Positions 1 to 8,251 of a DNA stretch of 64,000 nt are shown here, piece by piece. This stretch comes from JAGVGT01 sp963807225 (GTDB lineage Bacteria > Desulfobacterota > Desulfobulbia > Desulfobulbales > JAGXFP01): contig CAWEAD010000005.1 in assembly GCA_963807225.1 (NCBI GenBank), forward strand, positions 248,001 to 312,000, read 5' to 3'. A program made the translations under genes and the position numbers. The notes beneath the pieces are model-generated. The model was given only the letters and a program-made list of their open reading frames with translations. It searched no databases and had not been told where the DNA came from. Positions within the stretch are counted from its first letter, which is position 1. Every line of letters starts with the position of its first letter.

Positions 1-1599
1 CACCATGGTTTGAATAGCGACTCCCCGGCCAGTCTGGTTGCCGGCCAGATGGATAAAGTTCTGACGTTAATGCTGAATAATCCTGAGACTGTCCCGGTTT
101 CCGCCCCGAGTCAACTAAAAAAAGCCCTGGAAGCTATTCGTAGTGCCGTGGCCCAAGGCCCCACACCTGACGCCGCCATCCGTAAGCTCCTGTCCCAGAC
201 CCTCTCCGAATTACACGCGGTGGAAACTTCTCATCCTGAAAGCAAAAGCGGACTGGAACTGAACCTTACCCTGGAGAGCGAGGCCCCCCTGTCTACCGCG
301 CCAATCAGGCAAGAGACTCCGCCGGTTGCGCCCCAAAAACCATCAAAAGTACCCGTTTCCTCCGAATCGACCGAAGACTTCGGGATGGAACTAGGTTTAG
401 AATCGGAAGTGGACCAAGACCAACAGGGCACCTCGGTCAAGACGGAAACCACCCAGGTTCTCAAAGCATACAACGAAGCCTTGTCGACTGCGATTAAAAG
501 CATTTCACCCATGGAAAAACTTTTTGCCAATCGGGCCGGCATGGAGAAACTACATGCGGTGAACAAACATGTACGGGAAAAACTGGCCGGTCAAGTTCAG
601 CTATTGTCCCAAACCTTTTCCGGCGGTTATACAAGATACACTGGATTAGGCACAGTGAACGGCTGGTTGGAGTCGCAACTCGACATCCTCAATCCCTGCG
701 TCAAACGCCTGGCCAAAGTCGAAAATCTGTTCGCCAAGACCAAGGGATATGAAAAACTTCACGAACTGGTCAAAAAAATCAGGGTCTCGCTGGCCACCCA
801 ACAGGAAGCCATCACTACAGCAGTCGGTGGAGCCCCTATAACACACCAATTCGACCTCACCGGAGAATACCCGGCTCTGCAACCCGTTCTTGATCGACAC
901 CCTGAAGCACCTGCCGCGGCGGTATCGGCTGTTACCGATCCCCAAATTTTGTTGGAAAACTGCCTTGGACTGGCCCGGCAAATTGAAACAGGGGAAGTGG
1001 AAGCAGATCGTGAAGTTGGTCTGAAATTGAGGGAAATCCTGGAAAAAATCAAATCGGCTTTGTCCGGTTCCGCGATCTCTACACCCGGCGCTACCGCCGC
1101 CGCTCTTACTGCGGTCTCCAACGCTACCGGCCGCTTCAACAGCAAATGCCGCTGGGATTGGCTGCTGAAAACCTCATGGGGCAGCCAATTGGTCGGCCTG
1201 GCCCCCGAGCAGGTAGCCTTTGAAAGTCACACTGCATTCCCGATCAAGACTTTCCGCGACAAAACCTATTTCAGCCTCCAGAAACTGAAGACCTTCCCAT
1301 GGACCAATCTGCAAAGCCTGTTCAGCGGTGATCTGGCCGAGATCGACAAGACGACTCTAAATGAAATGGAGCTGGAAATCGTCAGACCTCCTGAAACTTT
1401 CCGCGGGTCGACCCAGAAAAAAGTCTATCCGGTGATCATGTATCATGCAGGCAAAGGGAAGGTATTCCTTATGGATGCACCAACCGAGGCCATATCCATT
1501 ACCGACGAAGGTTTGTGGGCACCCGGCAAGCAAGGCTCGGATATTGCCGGAACGTTGACGGTGTACGGCAGCATTATGCCGGTTATTGCCCTTGACTGA
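1..1599 (+). CDS. Hypothetical protein with internal helical repeats (5' end uncertain)
   Basis: I do not recognise this protein. The frame is open to the left edge of the window; the first possible start inside is TTG at 10 (529 aa), so the true start may lie upstream. The protein is soluble, with no signal peptide or membrane segment visible. The first ~150 residues are low-complexity and rich in Ser, Pro and Glu. Two related helical units follow at about residues 165-190 (MEKLFANRAGMEKLH...) and 235-262 (VENLFAKTKGYEKLH...), then a third helical stretch near 310-350 containing ENCLGL, and a compact C-terminal domain of ~160 residues. The next gene also contains an ENCLGL motif (FENCLGLIEAG), hinting at a shared ancestral or interaction motif. 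It ends 87 bases before the PilB-like ATPase gene on the same strand and is probably co-transcribed with it. Function unknown. Confidence 0.75.
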   Translation, partial: HHGLNSDSPASLVAGQMDKVLTLMLNNPETVPVSAPSQLKKALEAIRSAVAQGPTPDAAIRKLLSQTLSELHAVETSHPESKSGLELNLTLESEAPLSTAPIRQETPPVAPQKPSKVPVSSESTEDFGMELGLESEVDQDQQGTSVKTETTQVLKAYNEALSTAIKSISPMEKLFANRAGMEKLHAVNKHVREKLAGQVQLLSQTFSGGYTRYTGLGTVNGWLESQLDILNPCVKRLAKVENLFAKTKGYEKLHELVKKIRVSLATQQEAITTAVGGAPITHQFDLTGEYPALQPVLDRHPEAPAAAVSAVTDPQILLENCLGLARQIETGEVEADREVGLKLREILEKIKSALSGSAISTPGATAAALTAVSNATGRFNSKCRWDWLLKTSWGSQLVGLAPEQVAFESHTAFPIKTFRDKTYFSLQKLKTFPWTNLQSLFSGDLAEIDKTTLNEMELEIVRPPETFRGSTQKKVYPVIMYHAGKGKVFLMDAPTEAISITDEGLWAPGKQGSDIAGTLTVYGSIMPVIALD

Positions 1600-1686
1600 G
1601 TAGATCACTTCTACCCGGATATCCCTGGCTGTTCATGAATAAGTCCGGGGATTGCTCTTAAGCGACAAAAATCGAAACCAATCCCT

Positions 1687-4002
1687 ATGAGCCAGCAATC
1701 CCAACCCGATCTCAAAGCAAGACTCGCCGAAGCAGACCTCTATTTCCAACACGGGTTAAAAGAAAACGCCGAGGAAATCTATAAGGACATCCTGGCCCAG
1801 TTACCACCTGAGCATTCCGCCAGGGCCGCCATCGAAAAGAAAATCCAGGACGCCTCGCCCTCGGCACCACCATCGAAACCTACGGCCGGACCTATTGGTA
1901 TCGAGCCAATTCATCGTTTTGAGAACTGCCTTGGCCTGATTGAGGCCGGTTTCCATACCGATGCCATTGACGAACTCAAGGTACTCCTGGAAAAAGGCTT
2001 TCGTCCAGGCGCCGTCCATGCCAAAATCGGTGAATGCCTGCTGGTAAACGAGGAACCCCAGGAAGCACTCAAACACTTAAACAGTGCCCTCAGCGACAAG
2101 AACCTTACCAAAGATGAACGGCTCGGGGTTCTTGACCAACTTGCATCGACCTATGAATCGACCGGCAATATCCAGGAAGCCATTACCGCCCTGAAGGCCA
2201 TCACCACCACCCAACCTGATTTCCGTAACGCCCAGCAACGCCACGACAAAATCGTGGCCATGCTGGCCAAGTTCGAACGTTTTTATCACTTGTACAAACA
2301 AAAACTCATCAACGAGGAACAGTTCGACCGGGCTAAGCAAATCTCCACCCAGCGGCATAAGGATCTGGAAAAAGTACTGGCTGACGATTTCGAAGTGAAC
2401 AAGCAGGCCATCGGCGAATCGGTTTCCGAATTTTTCAAATGTGATTTCATTGAATTCAACGAACTGGAAGTAGGACCACCGGCCAAATGCATCAAAACCT
2501 TGAAGGAAAACTTCTGGCGAGCCAATAACTGTATCCCGATCAGGGAAGACGGCAAAACTATTATTATCGCGGCCGTCGACCCTCAACACCAGAACATGCT
2601 GTCCAACCTGCGTTCCATGCTCAAGGGACATATCCTGGAGTTCGCCGTCGCCTTCCCGGACGACGTCAACAAGTTCATCGATTTTTACCACGGCAAGCTG
2701 GATTCGGCACTGGACGAAAGCGATAACGTCTTCAACGAACTTGAGCTGGTTGAAGAATCCGAAGAGGCAGACGACGACTACGACGATGACGATGCGGGTG
2801 GCAACGCCGAGGGTGTTGTGGTCAAACTGACCAATCGCATAATTGAAGAAGCATACGCCCGCAACGTCTCCGATATCCATATCGAATCGCAGGCCGGACG
2901 CCGGGGCGCCCTGGTGCGCTTCCGGGTTGATGGCGAGTGTTCGAATTTCCAGACTATCCCCTTCAACTACAAGAAAGCCCTGGTCTCCAGGATCAAAATC
3001 ATTTCCAAACTGGATATCGCGGAGAAACGGCTGCCTCAGGACGGCAAGATTAAGTTCCGCACCAAACGGGGAAAAAACATCGAACTGCGTGTCGCCACCC
3101 TGCCGACGGTCGGAGGCAACGAAGATGTGGTCCTGCGAATCTTGGCCGGCGGGGATGCCCTACCATTAAAAAAGATGGGATTGCTGCCCGACACCATGGA
3201 CACCATGAAGGCCCTGATTGAAAGGCCATACGGGCTGGTTTTGGTTGTGGGCCCCACCGGTTCCGGTAAAACCACGACCCTGCATGCCGCGCTGGGTTTT
3301 ATCAACCGTCCGGAGAAAAAGATATGGACCGCCGAGGATCCGGTGGAAATTGTTCAGGACGGTTTGCGCCAAGTCCAGGTTCTGCCCAAGATCGGTCTGG
3401 ACTTCGCCCGTGTATTGCGTGCTTTCCTGCGGGCCGATCCCGATGTGATCATGGTCGGCGAGACCCGTGATGCGGAAACCGCCAATACAGTGATCGAAGC
3501 GGCCCTCACCGGCCATCTGGTCTTCTCCACCCTGCACACCAACTCCGCACCGGAAACCGTTACCCGTTTGTTGGGCATGGGGATAGACCCTTTCAACTTC
3601 GCCGACTCCCTGCTGGGGGTATTGGCCCAACGTCTAATCAAACGTTTATGTCCACACTGCCGGAAATCTTACACTCCCGGAGAGGAAGAAATTGAAATGA
3701 TTCGCCGGGAATACGGTGATCATCCCAGCAAACCCCTGGAGATCGACAGTACCACCAGCTTGTTCCAGGCCAGAGGTTGCAGCCATTGTCAGAAGACCGG
3801 ATACAAGGGACGGCTGGCTATTCATGAACTGCTGACCACCGACGATGTCCTACGCACCAAGATTGAGAACAATGCACCAGTCCAGGAACTCCGCATGGCG
3901 GCCATGCAGGCCGGCATGCGGACCTTGAAGCAGGACGGTATCACCAAGGTACTCCAAGGGGATACCGATATGAAACAGGTGTGCGCCGCCACCAACAAGT
4001 AA
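1687..4002 (+). CDS. TPR-GspE/PilB family secretion or pilus-assembly ATPase
   Basis: A type II secretion/type IV pilus traffic ATPase: it hydrolyses ATP at the inner-membrane face to power pilin or pseudopilin assembly. The N-terminal ~200 residues look like tetratricopeptide repeats. A MshEN/T2SSE_N-like domain follows (about 245-340), then an acidic linker rich in Asp (about 360-375), then the ATPase. Walker A is GPTGSGKTTT near residue 521 and the Walker B/Asp-box is DPDVIMVGETRD near 582. The His-box region reads STLHTNSA. Four cysteines (CPHC near 654 and CSHC near 698) form the usual zinc finger of GspE/PilB. At 771 aa it is longer than classical PilB (~570) because of the TPR extension. 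No pilC or pilin gene lies nearby, so whether it serves a pilus, secretion or a gliding-type system cannot be decided here. ATG start at 1687. Confidence 0.9.
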   Translation: MSQQSQPDLKARLAEADLYFQHGLKENAEEIYKDILAQLPPEHSARAAIEKKIQDASPSAPPSKPTAGPIGIEPIHRFENCLGLIEAGFHTDAIDELKVLLEKGFRPGAVHAKIGECLLVNEEPQEALKHLNSALSDKNLTKDERLGVLDQLASTYESTGNIQEAITALKAITTTQPDFRNAQQRHDKIVAMLAKFERFYHLYKQKLINEEQFDRAKQISTQRHKDLEKVLADDFEVNKQAIGESVSEFFKCDFIEFNELEVGPPAKCIKTLKENFWRANNCIPIREDGKTIIIAAVDPQHQNMLSNLRSMLKGHILEFAVAFPDDVNKFIDFYHGKLDSALDESDNVFNELELVEESEEADDDYDDDDAGGNAEGVVVKLTNRIIEEAYARNVSDIHIESQAGRRGALVRFRVDGECSNFQTIPFNYKKALVSRIKIISKLDIAEKRLPQDGKIKFRTKRGKNIELRVATLPTVGGNEDVVLRILAGGDALPLKKMGLLPDTMDTMKALIERPYGLVLVVGPTGSGKTTTLHAALGFINRPEKKIWTAEDPVEIVQDGLRQVQVLPKIGLDFARVLRAFLRADPDVIMVGETRDAETANTVIEAALTGHLVFSTLHTNSAPETVTRLLGMGIDPFNFADSLLGVLAQRLIKRLCPHCRKSYTPGEEEIEMIRREYGDHPSKPLEIDSTTSLFQARGCSHCQKTGYKGRLAIHELLTTDDVLRTKIENNAPVQELRMAAMQAGMRTLKQDGITKVLQGDTDMKQVCAATNK

Positions 4003-4228
4003 ACGATCGGCCGGCGATCACGGGTTTTACTTCCCGAATCACCAATTCCGTCCCTTGGGTTAACACATCCATCAAGTTGCACAAACCTGCCGGGCTGTCT
4101 TGACAGTCTCCCGGCAGTAAGGTTATAAGTTTTTTCGCACTACGTCTTCGAACTCCGAGGTTGAACCGGAATTTCATCCGGGGAGCAAACTTTCAAATAA
4201 TTATCTTAGTATTTCCGAGGCCTTGCCA

Positions 4229-5428
4229 ATGAAGAGCATTCTGCTTGTCGATGATGAAAAAAACTTCCTGCTGAGCCTGGCCGACATGTTACAGGCCAAC
4301 GAAGACGAATTCTCCATAAAGACCGCCGAAAACGGCAAAATTGCCGCCAAGATTATCGACAATGGAAACGTCGATCTGGTGGTGACCGACCTGAACATGC
4401 CGGAAATGGACGGCTTTGAATTAATGGCCCATATCAGTCAGGTCAATTCCGAGATGCCGGTTATCGCCATGACAGCTTATGGCACCCCGGAGATGGAATC
4501 GCGGCTGCGGAACATGGGCGCCTTCCAATATATTGAAAAACCGATCGACTTCGACTCTCTCTTACGTAAAATCAAAGACGGCTTGAAAACCGGCAGCACC
4601 AAGGGGCACGTCGCCGGCATCTCTCTGCCTTCCTTCATGCAGTTGCTGGAATTAGACAAAAAAACCTGCACGCTTCACATCAAATCGAGCAAGAACCGTG
4701 GCGACATGTTCTTCAAGCAGGGTGAACTGTATTCGGCTCGTACCGGCAAACTGACCGGTCTGGATGCCGCTTTCGAGATCATCAACTGGGAAAACTCTGA
4801 AATAGAAATCGAAAATCTTTGCAAGATTAAGGACGAAGAACGCGAAATCAACGTTCCCATGGGCTTCCTCCTGATCGAGAGCGCCCGGATGAAGGATGAA
4901 CATGATCGACCCAAGGAGGAAGACGAAGAGGAATCCGAGAAAAAAGGTCAAACTCGAACCTCTGAAATCCCAGGGGTTGATTTGGATAACATCAGTTTCG
5001 CCACAGCTGCCAAACCGGCTGCTCCTGACGTCGATACCAAAACCCTGGAACCGGTGGGAGTGCCTGCCGCCCCCGCGGCTGAAGAAAAAAGCCCCCTCGA
5101 TATGCTGACCGACACGATCATGAACGCCAAAGGTGTCAACCGCATGATCATCATCTCAGGCAATGGCGCGGTCTTGGCTCACAACAACATACCTGTCAAG
5201 GAATTCGGATCCTTCACCGCCGCGGTAACCGGTAGCGCCGTAAAGATCAAGAGGATTCTCGGCTTCACCGGCCCTAAGCATATCATCATCCATCATTCCA
5301 ACGGGGAAAAAATCCTGATTCTAATTGGTACCCATATAGTGGTCGGCATCGGTCTTACCGCGGATACAGACCCTGAACCAATCAGCAATGTATTGAAACC
5401 GACCGTGGCAAAAACCAGAGCCGGCTAG
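4229..5428 (+). CDS. Response regulator: REC-DUF4388-roadblock/LC7 protein
   Basis: A signalling protein with three parts. Residues 1-115 are a CheY-like receiver with the acidic pair DD near 8-9, phospho-acceptor Asp54 (VVTDLNMPEMDG), Thr in AMTAYG and the conserved Lys in IEKPID. Residues ~120-220 match the DUF4388 (PATAN) type: a compact beta-rich domain with FFKQGELYSA. An acidic, Lys/Glu-rich linker follows, and a roadblock/LC7 domain occupies ~300-395 (MIIISGNGAVLAH). Roadblock proteins such as MglB regulate Ras-like GTPases in deltaproteobacterial motility, but no MglA GTPase is present in this window. ATG at 4229 is preferred over an in-frame TTG six bases upstream because it begins with the normal receiver sequence MKSILLVDDE. 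It lies downstream of the PilB-like ATPase and upstream of a second roadblock-like gene. Confidence 0.9.
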   Translation: MKSILLVDDEKNFLLSLADMLQANEDEFSIKTAENGKIAAKIIDNGNVDLVVTDLNMPEMDGFELMAHISQVNSEMPVIAMTAYGTPEMESRLRNMGAFQYIEKPIDFDSLLRKIKDGLKTGSTKGHVAGISLPSFMQLLELDKKTCTLHIKSSKNRGDMFFKQGELYSARTGKLTGLDAAFEIINWENSEIEIENLCKIKDEEREINVPMGFLLIESARMKDEHDRPKEEDEEESEKKGQTRTSEIPGVDLDNISFATAAKPAAPDVDTKTLEPVGVPAAPAAEEKSPLDMLTDTIMNAKGVNRMIIISGNGAVLAHNNIPVKEFGSFTAAVTGSAVKIKRILGFTGPKHIIIHHSNGEKILILIGTHIVVGIGLTADTDPEPISNVLKPTVAKTRAG

Positions 5429-5495
5429 AAATTCCGACATATCAGCCTAATTGGCGTTGCCATCTTGAACCAGCGAAAAATAAGGATCAGTTAAT

Positions 5496-6176
5496 ATGCA
5501 GGAATTACTAAAGGAAATAAAAAACATTCAGTCGGTAATGGGGTCATATGTCCACATTAGCGGCGGACAGGAGATCCATTCTGACCTGCCCAAGATTTTC
5601 ATGAACAAGGTGCGAGAGATCGGCGAGGTTTTCGATCGGGTTATCAAGGTCAACATGGCAACCAACATGCATGCCAGCATGATAGAATTCAAATTTGACG
5701 AAGCCATGATTTTCCTACGGCCCATTGACCAGGATTCCTGCCTGATCACTTTTTGCGAAACCGATATCAACAAAAAGACGCTCAACATGACCACAGGAAT
5801 GTTGGTTAATGATTTGAAAGAAGCGGTTGAGCAAGTCAGAAAGGGAGGCAAAAAGAGTGGCCCGGTGCCTCCCCGGTCACCTCAACCGGAGGCCCCAAAA
5901 GCCAAGGAAGAGCCGACCAGGAAAACCGTCGACGTCAACAAGATTATCCATGCCGGTCCCCTGGCTAAAGTATTCCAAGGCTTTCAGGATTCTTTGGCCC
6001 TGGCCATCGGACCCATTTCCGAGATGGTCATCAAAGACAACGTAGAAATCTGGGCCCGGAATGGTGAATGCAGTCAGGAGAGACTCTCGGAACTGGTCGA
6101 TATGCTGGTCAAGGAGATTGACGACCCTTCTCTGGAAGCCGAATTCAGGCTGGCAGTTAAAAAGCATCTGATTTAA
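5496..6176 (+). CDS. Roadblock-like/DUF8082-type signalling protein
   Basis: A 226-aa soluble protein. The first ~110 residues have the alternating helix-strand pattern of a roadblock/LC7 fold. A basic, Pro-rich linker (about 115-150) follows, then a helical C-terminal module (about 150-226) that I associate, without proof, with the DUF8082 type seen at the ends of bacterial signalling proteins. The start is clear: AAGGATC lies nine bases before ATG at 5496. It is the last gene before the strong terminator at 6210-6243 and follows the REC-DUF4388-roadblock gene, so the two may act as partners. Function inferred from context only. Confidence 0.7.
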   Translation: MQELLKEIKNIQSVMGSYVHISGGQEIHSDLPKIFMNKVREIGEVFDRVIKVNMATNMHASMIEFKFDEAMIFLRPIDQDSCLITFCETDINKKTLNMTTGMLVNDLKEAVEQVRKGGKKSGPVPPRSPQPEAPKAKEEPTRKTVDVNKIIHAGPLAKVFQGFQDSLALAIGPISEMVIKDNVEIWARNGECSQERLSELVDMLVKEIDDPSLEAEFRLAVKKHLI

Positions 6177-6209
6177 TTCGACTTCCCTGGACTCTCACTG
6201 ATCTCTTAC

Positions 6210-6243
6210 AAAAAAAGGCATGCCCAACGGCATGCCTTTTTTT
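6210..6243. terminator. Bidirectional intrinsic terminator
   Basis: A perfect 8-bp stem GGCATGCC/GGCATGCC around a CAAC loop, flanked by an A-run on the left and a T-run on the right. It works on both strands: it ends the roadblock operon on the plus strand and the OmpA/TPR operon on the minus strand. Confidence 0.9.
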
Positions 6244-6274
6244 ATAGTTACCACTGCAACAACCGGCCGATCAT

Positions 6275-6628
6275 TTATTTGATTTTACTGAATTCCACCC
6301 GCCGGTTTAGTTCTTGATTATCTTGGCTGTTATTCGACACCCGAGGGCGATTCTGGCCATAATAGGCAACCTGCAGTCGACCACCGTCAATGCCGAAATT
6401 ATCGGTCAGATATTTCTTGACCGCTTCAGCCCTTTCCTTGGAAATTTCCAGATTTTTGGCCGGGTCGCCAAGATTGTCGGTATGACCGCTGACTTCGAAA
6501 CGGCTGAGAGCCATATCCTTTCTTTGCATGGCCTGCCCAACCACTACCGCCAAGACATCTTTGGCTTCCTGAGATAGTTCGACAGCCTGATTCTCAAAGG
6601 GCACCTGTAAACGAAGAATCGGCGCCAC
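6275..6628 (-). CDS. OmpA C-terminal-like domain (3' part of a frameshifted TPR-OmpA protein)
   Basis: 117 aa with the full OmpA/MotB peptidoglycan-binding fold: strand one FENQAVEL, the motif VSGHTDNLGDPAKNLEISKERAEAV and the ending ELNRRVEFSKIK. The domain normally binds diaminopimelate of peptidoglycan and anchors envelope proteins. This piece has no signal peptide or ribosome-binding site of its own, and its only start is GTG at 6628 inside the end of the TPR gene. The upstream gene supplies exactly the missing signal peptide and periplasmic part. Removing one base near 6623 (coding GGT GGC g CCG ATT CTT) fuses the two frames. I therefore read it as the C-terminus of one protein spanning 6275-7220, broken by a +1 frameshift that may be a sequence error. 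Confidence 0.8.
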   Translation of the reverse strand: MAPILRLQVPFENQAVELSQEAKDVLAVVVGQAMQRKDMALSRFEVSGHTDNLGDPAKNLEISKERAEAVKKYLTDNFGIDGGRLQVAYYGQNRPRVSNNSQDNQELNRRVEFSKIK

Positions 6629-7220
6629 CAGCTGTTCCGGTCGCGGTTTCCTTCACCTTCGCGGCGACTACAGTCTTGCTTGAGATGCTGACACTGGCAG
6701 GCACCGCTGCCACCGGCGCTTCAGGCTTAGCTACAGCCTCCGATGCGACGGGAGACAAAGCTTTTCCGGTCAACTCTTTATACCTGGCCAAGGCATCTTC
6801 CAGAGAGGCTTGCGCCCGGACATCGCCTGAATCAAGGTGCAACCCGGCCTCAAACGCCTCGGCCGCCTCCTGATAATTTTTCATGATCATCTGGATATCA
6901 CCGATGCTGAAATAGGCCTTAGCATAATTTGGGTCCAGACTTATCGCCTTCTTGTAGCTTTTCAAGGCATCTTCGTATTTCCGTAGGCGTTCAAGGGTAT
7001 AACCTTGCTGATAAACAATCTCGGCGTCACGGGGGCAGACCGCCATGGCTTCCTCGATCATGGATTTCTTGGTCATCAGGGTTCGTTCCTTGCTGATGGC
7101 CTCTCCGAGAGCCTTGCAATCCGCCGCCCAACCAACGCCAATTCCGAGGGTGAATAACCCCAACAGCACGCCGGCCGCAATCGTTACAATGCCGGTACTT
7201 GTCTGGAAATTATCAATCAT
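6594..7220 (-). CDS. Exported TPR protein (5' part of the frameshifted TPR-OmpA protein)
   Basis: 208 aa. The N-terminus carries a signal peptide: a hydrophobic stretch at about 12-30 ending GVGWAA, with likely cleavage before DCKALG. At least two tetratricopeptide repeats follow (YQQGYTLERLRKYEDALKSY and YFSIGDIQMIMKNYQEAAEA), then an Ala/Val/Lys-rich linker. The reading frame ends just where an OmpA domain begins in the next frame, so the natural product is probably a single TPR-OmpA envelope protein. Its ATG at 7220 overlaps the end of the DUF3365 gene by eight bases, so the two are translated together. The combination of a haem-binding membrane sensor with a periplasmic TPR-OmpA protein suggests a cell-envelope complex; the role is not known. 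Confidence 0.8.
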   Translation of the reverse strand: MIDNFQTSTGIVTIAAGVLLGLFTLGIGVGWAADCKALGEAISKERTLMTKKSMIEEAMAVCPRDAEIVYQQGYTLERLRKYEDALKSYKKAISLDPNYAKAYFSIGDIQMIMKNYQEAAEAFEAGLHLDSGDVRAQASLEDALARYKELTGKALSPVASEAVAKPEAPVAAVPASVSISSKTVVAAKVKETATGTAGGADSSFTGAL

Positions 7221-8130
7221 TTTTCCGCCGTTTCAGCATTTTTACCAGACTGATGCGCAAGCGGTCGATGGATCTGGCCAGCGCCTCGACTTCATCCTTC
7301 ATCTTGGTCGACATCAAACTCTTATCCAGGTGGCGGCCGACACTGACTTCTTCCGTCCGGTTGGCCAACTCCATAATCGGCTTAACGATACGTTGATCCA
7401 GGAAAATGTAGATAAAGAGGAGGCCCAGAAGCATCATGGTGCCACCGGCGGCAAAGAGGATCAGGGCCTGTTGTTTGGCGGCGGCCACGGCTGGTGCCAA
7501 GGGCACGTAGACCACGTAGGCGGCAAAAATGTCACCATCCTTGTAGTTCGGGTCAAACCCGGCGGTGCCGTACATCTCCACCAGATCCTTAGGGGCCTTG
7601 GCCGGATCGAGGTGACACTTGAGACATCCCTCGCCGGCCATCTTGATTGGCGCCGAGGTATAGTAATAGAGTTCTCCTTTGCGGGTGGTGGTTCCGACCA
7701 GTTCTTTTTTCTTGGGGTCGGCCTTGAATTTCAAAATCAGCTGTTGCTCAAAATCATTGGCCTTGTTGGTCGGAGAGTGCGGCGTGATTGATACCTGCCG
7801 GAACTGAAATCCCCGCAATTGCTCGGCATTGATCATGTCGACGGTCCGCCGGGTAATACCGAAAGCGGACATGATCTCGGGATAGAACCGGTCTCTTTCA
7901 ACCAGTTCATTAATCAGGGGCTGCTGAACCGCCATGAAGTAATGACGGCTGGCCGTGACATAGGCATCGATGATCCGGGCCTTGGTATCGGCTTCCTTCA
8001 TCGAATTGTTGATGCTGAAGGTATAAGCGCCGTAGCCTAAGCCAACCAAGGCCACACCGCCGAGGATAGCCAGCATGGATATAAATTTGGCCCTGATTCC
8101 AAAGGCCTTCTGCAGTTTATCGAGAGCCAT
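7213..8130 (-). CDS. DUF3365 (Tll0287-like) c-type haem membrane sensor with HAMP domain
   Basis: 305 aa. A transmembrane helix near residues 14-36 leads into a periplasmic Tll0287-like (DUF3365) domain with one c-type haem motif, CLKCH, near residue 172 (GEGCLKCHLDPAKAP). A second membrane helix near 225-248 is followed by a HAMP-like segment that begins RIVKPIMELANR and ends at the C-terminus. There is no kinase or methyl-acceptor output, so a signal would have to pass to a partner. Tll0287-type domains are thought to sense redox state or gases. The start is supported by GGAGTGACAG just before ATG at 8130. It overlaps the TPR-OmpA gene downstream and follows a histidine kinase gene on the same strand, which is a plausible but unproven partner. 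Confidence 0.85.
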   Translation of the reverse strand: MALDKLQKAFGIRAKFISMLAILGGVALVGLGYGAYTFSINNSMKEADTKARIIDAYVTASRHYFMAVQQPLINELVERDRFYPEIMSAFGITRRTVDMINAEQLRGFQFRQVSITPHSPTNKANDFEQQLILKFKADPKKKELVGTTTRKGELYYYTSAPIKMAGEGCLKCHLDPAKAPKDLVEMYGTAGFDPNYKDGDIFAAYVVYVPLAPAVAAAKQQALILFAAGGTMMLLGLLFIYIFLDQRIVKPIMELANRTEEVSVGRHLDKSLMSTKMKDEVEALARSIDRLRISLVKMLKRRKND

Positions 8131-8251
8131 CTGTCACTCCTGTATACTGACGATTAGCAATGATTTATTAAAGAAATTTCCGCCTTTGAACTTAGTTTAG
8201 AGTATCTGCTTTGTCAAGCCGGGAAAACTTTCCGATATTATTGATATTTTT

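Noticed and set aside
2077..2880. Long open frame on the minus strand inside the PilB-like gene
   Set aside because: It lies wholly antisense to a well-supported ATPase, has no ribosome site and no family features.
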